A stretch of 64,000 nt of DNA, taken from NCBI GenBank assembly GCA_944474755.1, contig OX104119.1, positions 47,489,657 to 47,553,656 of the forward strand, read 5' to 3'. This document shows, piece after piece, positions 1 to 11,659 of the stretch. The DNA is from Limnoperna fortunei (taxonomy: Eukaryota; Mollusca; Bivalvia; Mytilida; Modiolidae). Below the pieces are notes generated by a model. The model saw nothing but the letters and a program-made list of their open reading frames with translations, had not been told where the DNA came from and ran no database searches. The position numbers and the translations under genes are program-made. Positions within the stretch are counted from its first letter, which is position 1; each line of letters starts with the position of its first letter.

Positions 1-459
1 CATTATCCTATTCATGTAATGAATTTCCGGTGCATGTCAAAAGATGGCAGGATGAAAAAATAGTCCCAATTTTCTCTTGTTTCTGCTTTTGCTTATAACT
101 GCTATTGCTTAAGAGTTGGATATTTTGAAAGGTATGGCATTACTGTAGAACAAGAATATATTTTTTTCCAGTCAATGTCTTTACAGTGGAAGCACTTCCT
201 AAAGTGTGTAATGTGGTACAATGTGACCACAACATTGAAATGAAAATAGAAAAACCATTCTTAAAGTTTGAAGTAAAATTCCAGAAAAAAATCCGTGGTC
301 ACGTATACTTTTGTCTCCATTTTTATGTAATTTAGCATTATATGTGTAATGCCCCATATATGAAATTTTATATGAAAAAGATTTTTTTAATAATAAATTT
401 TGATGTCTCGCCCGTTCGGTTACTTTTGCTCAGGCCATCCAAAAGGATAATGACCTCTG
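1..459. mobile_element. MITE-like TIR element, copy 1 (cut by window edge)
   Basis: The segment is repeated almost unchanged at 1721-2186. Its right end reads AGGATAATGACCTC, the inverse of the left end of copy 2 (GGGGTCATTATCCT; 13 of 14 match), so each copy has terminal inverted repeats of about 14 bp. It has no coding capacity. The left end lies at or just before base 1. A non-autonomous DNA element is the likeliest reading; the superfamily is not recognised and no clear target duplication is seen. Confidence 0.55.
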
Positions 460-1720
460 CAAAAGCAAAATTTACAAATTGGTCAAATACACAAATCCCA
501 CTTGTCAGGTACTTTTTATGAAAGGGTACCAGAACTCATTATAGGAAAACATCTTTTCTGAAAAATATATCTTCAGGTTTTATAGTTATAGTCTGTTTCA
601 TTATCTGCAGTAAAATTTGACTTTTTGGCCTATGGTATCATAAAAAGTGATTATTTTTGCAAAAAACACACTGTTAACAATTCTATAGAGTACAGTAAGG
701 TAGAACCCAAGGTGACATGAAATAAAAATGTATTATTGGTATTAAATAATACCTTTCAGACCAAAAATGATTAAAAAAAGGTAAACCATGATCCTATTTC
801 ATGTACCAGCACTTATTGCTAGACAGAAACATGTATCATACCTTGAAGATTGTAACTAAAGATTAAATGTATTCATTTGTTTTCTTAAAAGAAGGTTATA
901 CAGCAGTATTTTAATCAATATGTAGTGTATTTTCATTCCTCTGGCCTCTAGGTAATTATTTGGCATGGGTGGGCATCATTTGCAATGTGCCGTCTTAATG
1001 TAAAGTCTGTGAATCTAGTATGCTTTTGGGTACTTTGAACCAATCAGTCTAGTCAGTTGCTATGTTTTCTACTTTTTCAGTGACTTGGCAGGCAAAAAGG
1101 ACTGAAAATATGCCAATGAGTCTTTTTGTATAAAAATTATATGTTAGTTTTCTTAAAACTATTCATAACTCTACTTTGTGCATAGTTTAATTAAAGTTTA
1201 AGCTACAGAAAAGAGACCTCTGCTTCTCAACCTGAATTCCATTGTGGTGTATTTCTACTTAATAAGTTCATTTATACACTCATTACAGCTAAGAAAAGCT
1301 TTTTTAGTTAGTTTTTTTCTTTTGTGAGGAAAAATGTTAATTTTTATATCATACAGTCATAGCAACATAATCGACTGTTTTCAACCCCCCTATATTCAAA
1401 TGAGCTCTCACTTGATAAAAAGTTGCTTTTATCAGATGTGTTTCTGCTTATTTGGTAACTATTACACCTGTACTGTCATAAAAAGGTGATATTTTGACTG
1501 TTGTGCCAAAATTGTTGAACAGAAGAAAAAAATTATACCCTTGCTGTCCTTATCAGTTAAAAATTGATAAAACAAGGATTCACCACATCTTTGGAAACGG
1601 TCATAATTTTTATTTGAGTAGCAATATATTCAAACTGCATGCTTATTTTATTTACAGAATCATTAAATAACATAAAAAAAAATTTTGGTGGAAATCCGGA
1701 ACTGTTGGCATTGCTTAAAG
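460..1720. other. AT-rich spacer between two TIR-element copies
   Basis: No gene, RNA or recognisable element seen; short frames here have no recognisable motif. The sequence separates the two direct copies of the TIR element and could belong to a larger duplicated unit of about 1.72 kb. Confidence 0.4.
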
Positions 1721-2186
1721 GGGTCATTATCCTATTCATGTAATGAATTTCCGGTGCATGTCAAAAGATGGCAGGATAAAAAAATAGTCCCAATTTTCTC
1801 TTTTTTTTTTCTGCTTTTGCTTATAACTGCCATTGCTTAAGAGTTGGATATTTTGAAAGGTATGGCATTACTGTAGAACAAGAATATATTTTTTTCCAGT
1901 CAGTGTCTTTACAGTGGAAGCACTTCCTGAAGTGTGTAATGTGGTACAATGTGACCACAACATTGAAATGAAAGTAGAAAAACCATTCTTAAACTTTAAA
2001 GTAAAATTCCAGAAAAAAATCCGTGGTCACGTATACTTTTGTCTCCATTTTTATGTAATTTAGCATTATATGTGTAATGCCCCATATATGAAATTTTATG
2101 TGAAAGATTTTTTTAATAAAAAATTTTGATGTCTCGCCCGTTCGGTTACCTTTGATCAGGCCATCCAAAAGGATAATGACCTCTGA
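1721..2186. mobile_element. MITE-like TIR element, copy 2
   Basis: Full copy starting GGGGTCATTATCCT and ending AGGATAATGACCTCTG, about 465 bp. It differs from copy 1 by scattered substitutions and short indels, for example in the T-run near 1800. Ends are inverted repeats. Related but non-identical words (GAAATCCGGAACT before, AAAATCCGGAATT after) flank it, too diverged to call a target duplication. Non-coding. Confidence 0.6.
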
Positions 2187-3540
2187 AAATCCGGAATTAA
2201 AAGCTAAAACGTACGCGAAAATACCCACGGAATCGACATTGCGGAACTGAGCTATTGTTCGTACGGGATGTTGGATCGTTACTGTAGATAAAGATACTGT
2301 ACAGACTAAAATAATAATATATTCGTTTAAAAAGATGTTCAACATCCACATACATAATTAAAGCGAAAACAAAGTTTAACAATTTAAAAATGCGCAAATA
2401 TTTCGCCCGTCAAACAGGCAATAACGAGTAAAAAGATTTTGTCATTATAGGTATAAGATTTCGTAAAATTAACGAGGGAAGTTTTTTGTTAGTGCTATTA
2501 CACGTATGTACAGGAAGTAGCACTATTAATAGGGTTACAATCAGTATATATAGACACTAAAACAAGCAATTTGAAAATAAATAAAACGACCCGTAATTCT
2601 ACATGAATATTTCGAGACATGGATTTCATTTTACGCAGGTAGTCGGTTGGAATCCATGAATCCACTTCCACTATACACAATCCTCGGGCGCATTTCTTTT
2701 ACCTAATTCAGAAAAAAATTTTCAGTACAACATTTAAGAAGCTGTAACATGTTCCAGTTTCTATCAAAACAAACATGTTTCAAAAGTAACAAATGGCTTT
2801 CAAAGAGCAAGTAGCAGTTGCTGCTGCCTTTTCCTTTTTTGAGCAACGAGAATGATTCGTGACACTGTTAGTTTAACCATTTCTTACATTGTATTTATGC
2901 ACTTGTTTGAACCAACGTGAAGATAGCAATACATGCAGCAGCTATGTAGAATTAGTTGTTCCAAAATACAGTTTTAATTAATTTCGCCAGCATTTTAGAC
3001 TCACCCGAGGAACTTTTGAAGCTTTACTTTCTTACATGAGCGGCCTTGAGACTCACCATGTCCAGTTTGTAGCTTGTAGACCACTTATTCCTCTAGAGAA
3101 AAAGTTGCTTATATTACTCTTTGGTATTTAGGCAATCAAGAATCAATGCGTGGAATTTCTGACCGATTTGATCGCATTCTAGTGTTTACTAAGTCACACG
3201 TCAAATACGTTCATCTATAGTTCAAAATTTAATGTGAAAGTTTGTTCAGAGGCCAACTTTGTCAAATGAGAACTTACACTTGATGGGTTCAAGACTGGCT
3301 TTCCACTTCCAGGTTGTATAGGGTGTATTGACTCAACACACACACCAACCAATGCACCAAATGAACAAGAGGATGCGTAGTTTTGCAGGGAATTTGTAAT
3401 CAAAAGAGAAAAATTTCTGACATATTCTGGTAGATGTGTGCTGGTAGCACACATGATGCCAGTCATCAGAAGCTACATGTATATGGCCAGGTGTTTGTCA
3501 AAATAAAATCAAATATTTTCCTTAAGATACCTATTTGATA
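2187..3540. other. No recognisable feature
   Basis: Short frames on both strands (for example 2498-2680 and 3215-3466, minus) show no domain or motif that I recognise. No RNA gene or repeat structure was noticed. Confidence 0.4.
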
Positions 3541-4408
3541 GGTGATCACGCCTATCCATTGGATTCATGGCTGTTAAAAAAGTACCAAGACAATGGAAAA
3601 CTAACTGATCAGCAAACAAGATTCAACAAGCGTTTGTCAGCTAAAAGGCAGCTCATTGAACAAAATTTTGGAATCTTAAAGGCAAATTCAGAAAGCTGAA
3701 GTTCATGGAATTTCAAATGATATTCGCCCCGTGCGGGATCCGGGTGGCTAAAAGAATAGACCGCAGTCGCGCTAGCTTGTCGTAAAAGGCGACTAAATAG
3801 CGCCCAGTACCCTGACCGGCGTGTCAGGTCGGTTTGCCTAAAGACCGACTGGGATGTGTGCCCCAGGTGGTTGAATGGGGTACCCCTGGCAAGCTGGGGT
3901 TGTCAGGCCATAATACGGAAAACCTGACCGCAAACCATATTAGTGCACCGTGTTGGGAAAAATGCCACGTTCCTCGCACGTTAAAGAACGCTGCTGTAGT
4001 ATTCGCTATGAGTAGGGATTTCGATCCCGCTACAGGAGGCTGAATTGCCCGACCCTATCCATCCTCCCATTTGCCAATCTAAAATCTGTTACCCCTATTT
4101 TTCCTTGTGTCCCATCCCATTTTCATTCATCATCATTTCATGTTCATTTTATCATCCATTTCATGTTCATCGCCTGAATATAGCTGAAATATTGCTGCTC
4201 GGGGCGTTAAACACCATCAATCAATCAATCAATCAAATGATATTCCAATCTTAGTATGTGCTGCATGCACACTACACAGTATTTGTTCTAAACATGAAGA
4301 TGCAATCGATTTTTTCCTGGTGTTAGATGATGGGGATGTTGGACAACAAAACAATGTACATCACAACAGTGTGTCGGGCGTTGTTGTCGGAGACCGAATA
4401 ATGAGTTA
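3541..4408 (+). pseudogene. PIF/Harbinger (HARBI1-like) transposase, C-terminal remnant split by a SINE
   Basis: The translation begins GDHAYPLDSWLLKKY and continues through RFNKRLSAKRQLIEQNFG, the conserved C-terminal block of Harbinger DDE transposases (GDxAYPL...; RFNxxLSxxRxxIExxFG). A one-base slip near 3683 breaks the frame before GKFRKLKF. After the inserted SINE (3726-4233) the coding resumes as CAACTLHSICSKHEDA, the usual tail of these proteins, and ends at a stop near 4405. The N-terminal two thirds is missing. A Myb/SANT frame converges from the other strand (4497-5030), the usual partner in Harbinger elements. Dead. Confidence 0.8.
3726..4233 (+). mobile_element. SINE-like retroelement, full copy (type 1, LINE-shared tail)
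   Basis: A 508 bp insert flanked by CAAATGATATTC at 3714-3725 and 4234-4245 (13 bp if the preceding T is counted). The body holds a hairpin-like GTCGTAAAAGGCGAC near the 5' end. The 3' end has CGCC-TGAATATAGCTGAAATATTGC-...-GGGCG followed by (ATCA)n, nearly the same as the 3' end of the LINEs in this window. No tRNA A/B box pair was obvious in the head, so it may be a SINE with another origin or a non-autonomous LINE derivative. It interrupts a Harbinger transposase. Confidence 0.8.
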
Positions 4409-4496
4409 ATAAATAAGATGTGTATGTAAATGACATTTTGTCTTACAGTGAGAACTCAGTAAAAAACCAATAAAATAAATATAACTAGAAAGCACT

Positions 4497-5030
4497 CAAG
4501 TCTTTGGTCATTGTGCATTTGTTTGATAGTTGCCATCCTTTCATCCTCTTTTGCCTGAAGTTCCTTGCTTAAGCAACTTATTGCATTCATCACCCTGTCC
4601 TAACTTTTAAGCTTTTTAGATGCTTCCTTGTCCTTGCTCTTTCCACGAGGTTTGTTTTCTTCAACATGCAAAGCTTCTGTATTATCTGTGGTACTATCAT
4701 CAGTGTTAGACAACTTCACTTTTTAAAACTGCGTTTAGTTTTCTTTTTTTTTCTATGACTATGCCATTTAAGTTTGAACAGGTTGCTTCAGGTAATATTG
4801 CAGGGTTATTGCCAAATATTTGTTCCAATTCATCATAATACTCCGTTTATTGTGAACTTTAGTGTTCTTGTACTTTGACTTCAAATTATTTAGCTCACGT
4901 TCACATTTCAAATCATCAATGTCATAACCATTTTGTGTAAGAACATCAGAAATTGTTTTTACCAAACTGCCTTTTTTTCATCTCAGGATTGATTTAGTTT
5001 GGAATATTTAACTTGTACTCTACCAGCAGA
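4497..5030 (-). pseudogene. Harbinger-associated Myb/SANT-like DNA-binding protein remnant
   Basis: Minus-strand frame 4965-4768 contains CERELNNLKSKYKNTKVHNK, matching the third helix region of Myb/SANT-like proteins encoded by PIF/Harbinger transposons (C...W/LNNLKxxYK...). Downstream, 4730-4500, follow a charged stretch (KPRGKSKDKEASKKLKS), a stop codon, and ELQAKEDERMATIKQMHNDQ, the typical coiled-coil tail of these proteins. At least one stop and one frame break separate the blocks. In the family this protein brings the transposase to the element ends. It converges with the transposase remnant at 3541-4408. Confidence 0.65.
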
Positions 5031-7099
5031 AGTATTGACTGTCTGTTGCATTTATCGTCTTTAGTACATAAAGATAAAAAGGATAAAAATGTTCAGCCAC
5101 AATAACAATCAAGAAATTATATTATGGAAAATAAAGACAAATAGATTCTACCATGTCACCCACATCACCGAGTTGATTATGAAGCTTTCAGCATTGACTA
5201 TTGTTAAAATAAATTTTGATTATTAACATGATTAAATAATAGAGGTCGAAGTACTGAAATATCAAAATTCTATGGTGATTTTTTTCATATCCCGATGTTC
5301 ATGTGTATTAAGTTTCATGATGATAACAAACTTCCTTATAGAAGTTATGGTAGAGTAACTGAAACCTGAAGGTAAACCTAATATGGGATGGACAGACAGA
5401 CAGACCCGAACACTACATGTATATGCCCCTTGCTCTCATAAATTGATTTCAGTCAAACAATCATTTAAAAGTATATTTTAGCCTACAAAAACATGTGTCT
5501 GACAGTTTACCCGAAGAAAACTGAGGGTAGACGGTAGACCCCAAAAAATCATTGATGATAAATATTGAATTAAATATATAAGATATATATCCAAGGTTCA
5601 TGAAATTTGATTATTACTAGTTATAGAGGAGTTGTAGGAAAAACTTTGAGACCAAAATGACAAAAACAATAGGTCTTCCGTAGAGACTAGCTTCTGCAGT
5701 ACAGAGAAAAGAAAACTAACAATAGAGTCCCGTTAGTCTTAACGTACCACCCAACTGTTAAAGACATCGCATGTACCATCCGCGAACACTAGACAACAAT
5801 TGAAAAAAAAATCAACTTTCAAAAATATTTCCAGAACCTCCTGTAATTGTCTTTAGAAAACCCACAAGTTTAGAAGACAAGTAAGTCAGAGTAGAAAATG
5901 TTATCGCGTAGCCGCCAATCGGGGCAATGTTGCATTTGTGAGGGTCGTTCTATAACATTTGATCAAATTCAACACTCCCAATACTTCAAATACATCAAAT
6001 GGCAAACAATTTGGCATCCATGTAAATTTGAATTGCAAAAGGGAGAACATCATTTACCTGTTACAGTGTGGTTGATGAATCTGTGCAAAGGTTCAGCAAA
6101 CGAATGAATGGGTACAGAAGCGACACAAGATGCAAACTAAACTTACCGTTTTTTATAGGCAGCTACGTACGCACGGCACTGCAATAACTGAAACTTTCAA
6201 TACACGCAGGGTGACCATAATAGACCATAACCCAAGGTGGAGAGAGACGAGAGATTGTTTTTGTATTAAAACATTGGGACATCATTTTCTAAGGAAATAA
6301 AAGAAACAGACTCTAGACCACATACATACATGGTCTTCAATTAATATTGTAGAATTACAGGTTGCTTGATTTATTAAAAAATTTCTAGAAACGTGAGTGT
6401 TTTCGTATAATCAACAGATTAAACAAAGCAGTGCATTTTTCGTTGTAAACCTATACGAAAACGGTGTTCCTGGGGCCAAATTAGTATCATCATTGCTTTA
6501 AAAACATTCTAATTGTAATTGTCAACTTCAAAGGTGGCTAGAATGTAGATTACTTAAAAAAAATGGCAATATATTAGAATTGATACATCGTAAGTGAAAT
6601 TAAATTTTAAAAAAGCCACCGGATTTGTCAATATTCACTTTACAACATTATGTAATAATGCAATATTCACGGTTAAAATTGTATAAAATTTAGTTTCTAC
6701 TGCATTTTATAGCATTTTCAGGAACCTTTCTTTAATCATTACATAAAATTTACATATTAAGCTTGAACCGATCATGGCACCGAGTGTTGTATTTTACGTT
6801 CACTTCTGTTGTTTTTGACGTGAAATTATTGAATAGTTTCATAGGAAGTTAGTCCTTTGGTACAAATTATGACAGGGAATTAAACACAAAGCTTTTATTA
6901 GCTACAATATTTACGATGCCCATTTTTCACTTACTATCCATAGGATGTTGTGTTGAATAATATTGTGTTGGGAAAAATCATAAATAATTTATTTGAATTT
7001 TTTTTGGCAATCTTAAATGTACATTTATGCATTTTATTAATGTTCAAGAAATTGAGAAAACCTATAAATGGTGCAACATATCCTGAAATAATTTTTTCC
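5031..7099. other. No gene recognised; repeat-like sequence near 5270-5440
   Basis: AT-rich, no supported coding region. Around 5290-5430 a stretch with GATGATAACAAAC...GACAGACAGACAGACCCGAACAC looks like a diverged interspersed repeat of molluscan type, but its borders are not clear. Confidence 0.35.
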
Positions 7100-8045
7100 T
7101 TTTAAAGTAAACAACTGCATTGAATGTGGAGCAGACAAGGATATAGCAATCAACATAGACAGCGGAAAATGGTGCGACGAAAAACTAGAAGAACTCAAGA
7201 AATTACATACAACTCAAACTATACAGGTACCATACATGCCACTTAGTGGATGGGTGACGTTTCCTTCGTGTGATATACCGCATTATTGTAACACGGGCAC
7301 ATTCATCACTATATTGTGGAGTCGCCTCAGTTTCTTGGAACAGCAACCCATATGGATGACGACAACGAAGGTGATTATATTGATGACATACAGTTAAGTC
7401 AATAAAAAGGGTTAAATATTTTGTACAAGTGGATATGTACAGCACATGACAAACTCGAAAAAAGATGAACATTTCTTTGTGAAAGCCAAGGGAATAGCTT
7501 CAAACAAAATAGATATTTTTTATGACACAACAGGTGTGCTGTCCTGTGAATCAGGATTCGTCAAAGATGCTTCATGTAGCTGTGTTGCATCTGGAATCGG
7601 GCGACGCAACCATATTGCTGCCCTCTTTTTGCCATCTTAGATTATGCTGAACTCCACCACTATGAAAAGTTGGGACGTACATCTACATGAAGTAAATGGA
7701 ATGTTGGCAGAAAAAAGAAGAAAAAACACAAAAATCTAAAGACAGTGCAAAATTAACTCGCAGCGAAAAAACAGAACAAAATATAATTAAATTTGATCCA
7801 AGACCCTCTTTCTTTACAAAATTCTACAGAAGAATAATCTAAAAGTGATCTTTTATGGAGTTTTCACATTAAAGAACACAGACATTATTGCACTCTTAAA
7901 AGCACACCGCAGTAGTTTGCTAGAAAACCTGTTGGGAATGAAGATGCCCCAGTCGAGGTGGGAAATGGTCAGGGAAGCCACGATTGCTATGCATAGAGAA
8001 GGCTACAAATTACTGCATCAAATTGTAAAACAATTGGCAAACTAG
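7100..8045 (+). pseudogene. SWIM zinc-finger protein fragment (YqaJ-associated family), degraded
   Basis: Several frames together resemble the large invertebrate family with a SWIM finger upstream of a YqaJ-type nuclease. Recognisable are HIHHYIVESPQF-like and YFVQVDMYSTHDKL-like segments (7300-7460), FVKAKGIASNKIDIFYDTTG, then the finger CSCVASGIGRRNHIAAL near 7568-7620, and FDPRPSFFTKF near 7795. A normal SWIM motif is CxC...CxH; here the third cysteine position is R (RRNH), so the finger is incomplete. Frame breaks occur at about 7300, 7450 and 7640. The nuclease domain itself was not found downstream. ISL2EU/IS4EU transposons carry such a gene, and a matching type of transposase lies just downstream on the minus strand. 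Confidence 0.5.
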
Positions 8046-8879
8046 AAGATAATAGTTCAATAGTAACTATTTAAAACAGTTTACAAACACTAATGTGGTG
8101 CACTAAGAAATTTAAAACAACAATTGCCACTGTGTATGGTGAAGTAAATGAAGACAGCTTCAAATATATATCTTGAAGATTGAAGGAAACATACTGCTGG
8201 ATTCAGTACTAAAATGACAGGTTTTTTTGGTAAAGCTTGCACATTCTGAATAGGGCAAGCAAAATGGAGAGATAATATTGAAGAAGTCACACCCTTCTAC
8301 CAAGTTCAAATGCAGGTAGGGATTTCAGAAAGACAAAAGTAAGCTTCCTGACACTTGGAATCAAATTTGATGAAAATTTTGGAAATCGCTGAAAGACAAA
8401 TAAATATGTGTGCCCATAACATTTTAGTATGAAAGTACTACGTGAGCTTTCTCCCATTTTACTTCCTGTTGACAATTTTAAATAAACACGAACCAGAACT
8501 TGTTATATCTGTACTTGAACTTTTCAGTTTGCCGTAACTTCTCAAGTCTATTATTTACACATTTTATACGAATGGAATAAACATGGAATAAGTTTATAGC
8601 TACTAAACTTCATCTTTCATACTTGTGTGCATGTATTACATTTTAAATACAACATTTAATTTGATCTTAGATGTTTTATCTATGTGTCTGTAATAATATC
8701 ACAGTAAAATATTGGTATAACAACAAATGCTTCAACACTGATAATACACATGAATAGTTGCAAAACTATTTATCATTTCATTTAATTTTATGGTCTATTC
8801 ACTGCACGAAAGGTTTCTAGAAATTTACTAAATAGCCTATAACAAAAACACGCTGTGAAAACACCGACTGCAGTAATAG
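8046..8879. other. No supported feature between two convergent pseudogenes
   Basis: Short frames on both strands without recognisable motifs. This may be the decayed 3' part of the SWIM/YqaJ gene, but I cannot identify a nuclease motif. Confidence 0.3.
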
Positions 8880-9860
8880 AGGCATAACCTTTTGAAGTAT
8901 GCGGAACTTCTTTAAGCGTTCTATTGAACGTTCCACATGAATGCTATGTTTTGCGATTTTGTTGATTCTTCTTGAGGCGTAAGTTTTGATCTCCAGCCCA
9001 AGAAGGGATGCATGTTCATTTTTACTGGTGTTTCATTCAAAAGGTCTTGGATCAAAAATCCACGATCTGTCATAATACATCTCCTAGCTTCAGAAAATCT
9101 ATAAAAAAAACCATATTGTTTTACAATTTCTTATTTGATATGTTTCCTTCATAAGCATCCGATACAAAAAGTATTGCTCCATCTGGTGCAATACACCAAG
9201 AACTTGAAAGTTTTGTGTCCTTTGTATGCTGAATAGGCACTCCCCTGTGCAGAAAATTACTCGGCTGCTGTACAGTTAATAATACAACGAATATTTCTGT
9301 ACTTTTTAAAACTTTTTGGTAGATGCTTTCTTTTTTGGAAAGTGTAGCAAACATAACCTTTCTGAGAGCAGAAAATCTTACCAAAAAAATGGATCCATGT
9401 CAGCACTATTGTTGACACCTGCTTTGTACTGATTCCAAATCGGTGAGTTAAGTCTGTATGTAGAAGTCTAATACGTAGTCTTATTGTCAATATTAATTGA
9501 TTTTCCGATGTTAACTTCCGTTTGGGTCCCTTTCTTTTGCTGGGTGTGTTTTCCCGGTTGGACATGTCTGTATTCCAGTTGAGTTAATTTTTTTGCTCCT
9601 GGACCTAACAAATGCCACGGACAGATAACTCGTTATATGCTAAACCAGTATAGAAGCGAAATTTCTTGTCGTCCTGTTGCATACTGTCAACACCCAAGAC
9701 GAGGCTTTCGTTAAATTTAACATTATATTTACTACCCTTTAAAGGTGTTTCTGCATTAGGAAATATTTTTCCGTTCTGCATTTTTACACTACTCTTTAAA
9801 GCAAGTTCACTCTGCCAGATTAAGCAATTTTGTAAGTGTTTTTTCAATGCTGAGCTGTAA
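8880..9860 (-). pseudogene. DDE_Tnp_4-type (ISL2EU/IS4EU-like) transposase pseudogene
   Basis: Read on the minus strand: KKFRFYTGLAYNEL (about 9670), then KRKLTSENQLILTIRLRIRL and THRFGISTKQVSTIVLTWI (9510-9400), TEIFV-like first catalytic block (about 9300), APDGAILFVSDAYEGNIS (9180-9130, second D), TDRGFLIQDLLNE (about 9075) and HVERSIERLKKFRILQ (about 8930). This order is that of the invertebrate DDE_Tnp_4 family, with a helix-turn-helix followed by D, D, E blocks. Frames change at about 9600, 9350, 9120 and 8990, so it is dead. It converges with the SWIM fragment at 7100-8045. Confidence 0.75.
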
Positions 9861-10149
9861 ATTTTCTGAAGCGGAAAATTTTAAAGTCTGCTTAGCTGTA
9901 TCAACATATTGTGAAGGTGTTGTTATTAGGAGACACATTTGGTGCACAAGTGTACAAGCTTGTAGATGGGTTGCATGTAATTATATTTGACAATGACACC
10001 ATCACTTCTGCAACTTCTTCCTCATTTGTTTTTTCATTCTTCAAATTTGAGACAATAGTCTTCCACTGCTGGTGCTTTCCTTTTTAGCTCACCTGACCCG
10101 AAGGGTCATGTGAGCTATTGCCATCACTTGGCGTCCGTCGTCGTCGTCG

Positions 10150-11175
10150 TTAACTTTTCTTCAAAAATCTTCTCCAAAACCACTGAAGGGATTGCTTTGA
10201 AACTTTGCACACATCATCAGTAAAATGTCCTCTACCAAGTTTGCCCAAATCATGTCCTCAGACCAACCAACATGGCCGCCATGGCTAAAAATAAAACAGT
10301 GGGGTCAAAATACAGTTTTTTGCTTATAGTTCAAAAAGTATAACAGATACAGGAAAACCGAACAGACCTTCCTTCTTCAGCATCTAAAGCTCTACAAAAC
10401 ACTCCATTGGGTCAAAGTTGTATGATGACTCCTTGTAGGAGTTATTGCCCTTTAATTGTCAAAATTGATGATTTTTGCCATTTTTGCCTCAAAATCTTGA
10501 AAATTATTAGAACTAGAGAAAAAGTTCGCACTGCTTAATTGTTCTGCTCTATGAGGGCTACAAACATGACTTAAGGGTCAAGATTGTCTGATTAACAGTT
10601 TAAGAGTTATTCCCCTTGAACTGTTTTTTTTTAATCGGTTTTAATTGATTTTTTGAAATCTTCTCCTCTGAAACAACTGAAAGTACTGCTTTGAAACTTT
10701 GTACACATCATCCGTCAAATGTCCTCAACCAAGTTTGCCCCAACCATGGATGCAGATTAACCAACATATACAGGATACAGGAAAACCGAAGAGACATGCC
10801 TTCATCAGCATCAAAAGCTCTACGAAACACTCCATTGGGTTGAAGTTGTATGAGGACTCCTTATAGGAGTTATTGCCCTTTAATTGTCAAAATTGATTAT
10901 TTTGACATTTTTGCCTAAAAAATCTTGAAAATTATTTGAACTAGAGAAAAAGTTAGTATTGCTTAATTGTTCTGCTCTATGAGGGCTACAAAAATGACTT
11001 AGGGTCAAGATTGTCTGATGAACCGTTTAGGAATTATTCTTCTTGAACATTTTTTTAATCAATTTTAATTGATTTTAAAAAATCTTCTCTTTAACCCATT
11101 AAAGTAATGCTTTGAAACATTGCACACATCATCTTTAGGACGTCCTCTACCAAAATTCTGCAAATCATGACACCC
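10150..11175 (+). repeat. Diverged tandem units (~420-500 bp) inside the TIR repeat
   Basis: The block ATCTTCTCC...TGCTTTGAAACTTTGCACACATCATC...GTCCTCTACCAAGTTTGCC occurs at about 10165, 10660 and 11080, that is with spacings near 495 and 420 bp. The block TTGGGTCAAAGTTGTATGATGACTCC...GGAGTTATTGCCCTTTAATTG also occurs twice (about 10408 and 10836). Confidence 0.7.
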
Positions 11176-11389
11176 GACAGTGGCGTAGCCACGATTTTTA
11201 AAGCTGTAAGCAGGGTGTCAGGGGGCGGTAGCCCCCCCAGAAGCTGAACAGAATTTGGAAGTCGAAGGATGACTTTGGCCTTCTCCAGGCACTTTTACCC
11301 ACACATTTCGCTATTGAAGTAATGATTAAAAATGCACAAAAACATGAATATCAGATAGTAAGTTATCACAGCCAGCTTTGATTTTTTTT

Positions 11390-11470
11390 TAGGTTTTTTT
11401 TTCTTTTTTCTCTTTTTTTCTTTTTTTTTCATTTTTTCTTTTTTTTTTCTTTTTTTTTATTTTTTAAAAC
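11390..11470 (+). repeat. Pyrimidine (T/C) tract in the hAT 3' region
   Basis: About 80 bases of nearly pure T with scattered C and single A. Low-complexity sequence between the hAT left end and the transposase stop. Confidence 0.9.
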
Positions 11471-11659
11471 TTTTTAAACAGTTATCTTCAAGACATTGGT
11501 GCAACTGGGTATACTCAAGAAGTCTGAGTATATAAAAAAACTCCACTAGTGATAACACAAAGAAGATCGACGAGAAAGTCAGAACAACCCCAAATCTTGA
11601 TCACTGACTTGAAACACAACCATTCAATCTACTTCAAACTGTAATAATCGACCAGCTTA

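Noticed and set aside
1..2186. LTR retrotransposon with 460 bp LTRs
   Set aside because: Ends are 14 bp inverted repeats rather than TG...CA, and the 1.26 kb between has no pol or primer-binding site that I can see.
10130..10155. CGTCGTCGTCGT run as a coding repeat or CRISPR-like array
   Set aside because: It is a short trinucleotide run in the end of a common molluscan repeat; the same is found at 61580-61600. No spacer-repeat pattern exists in the window.
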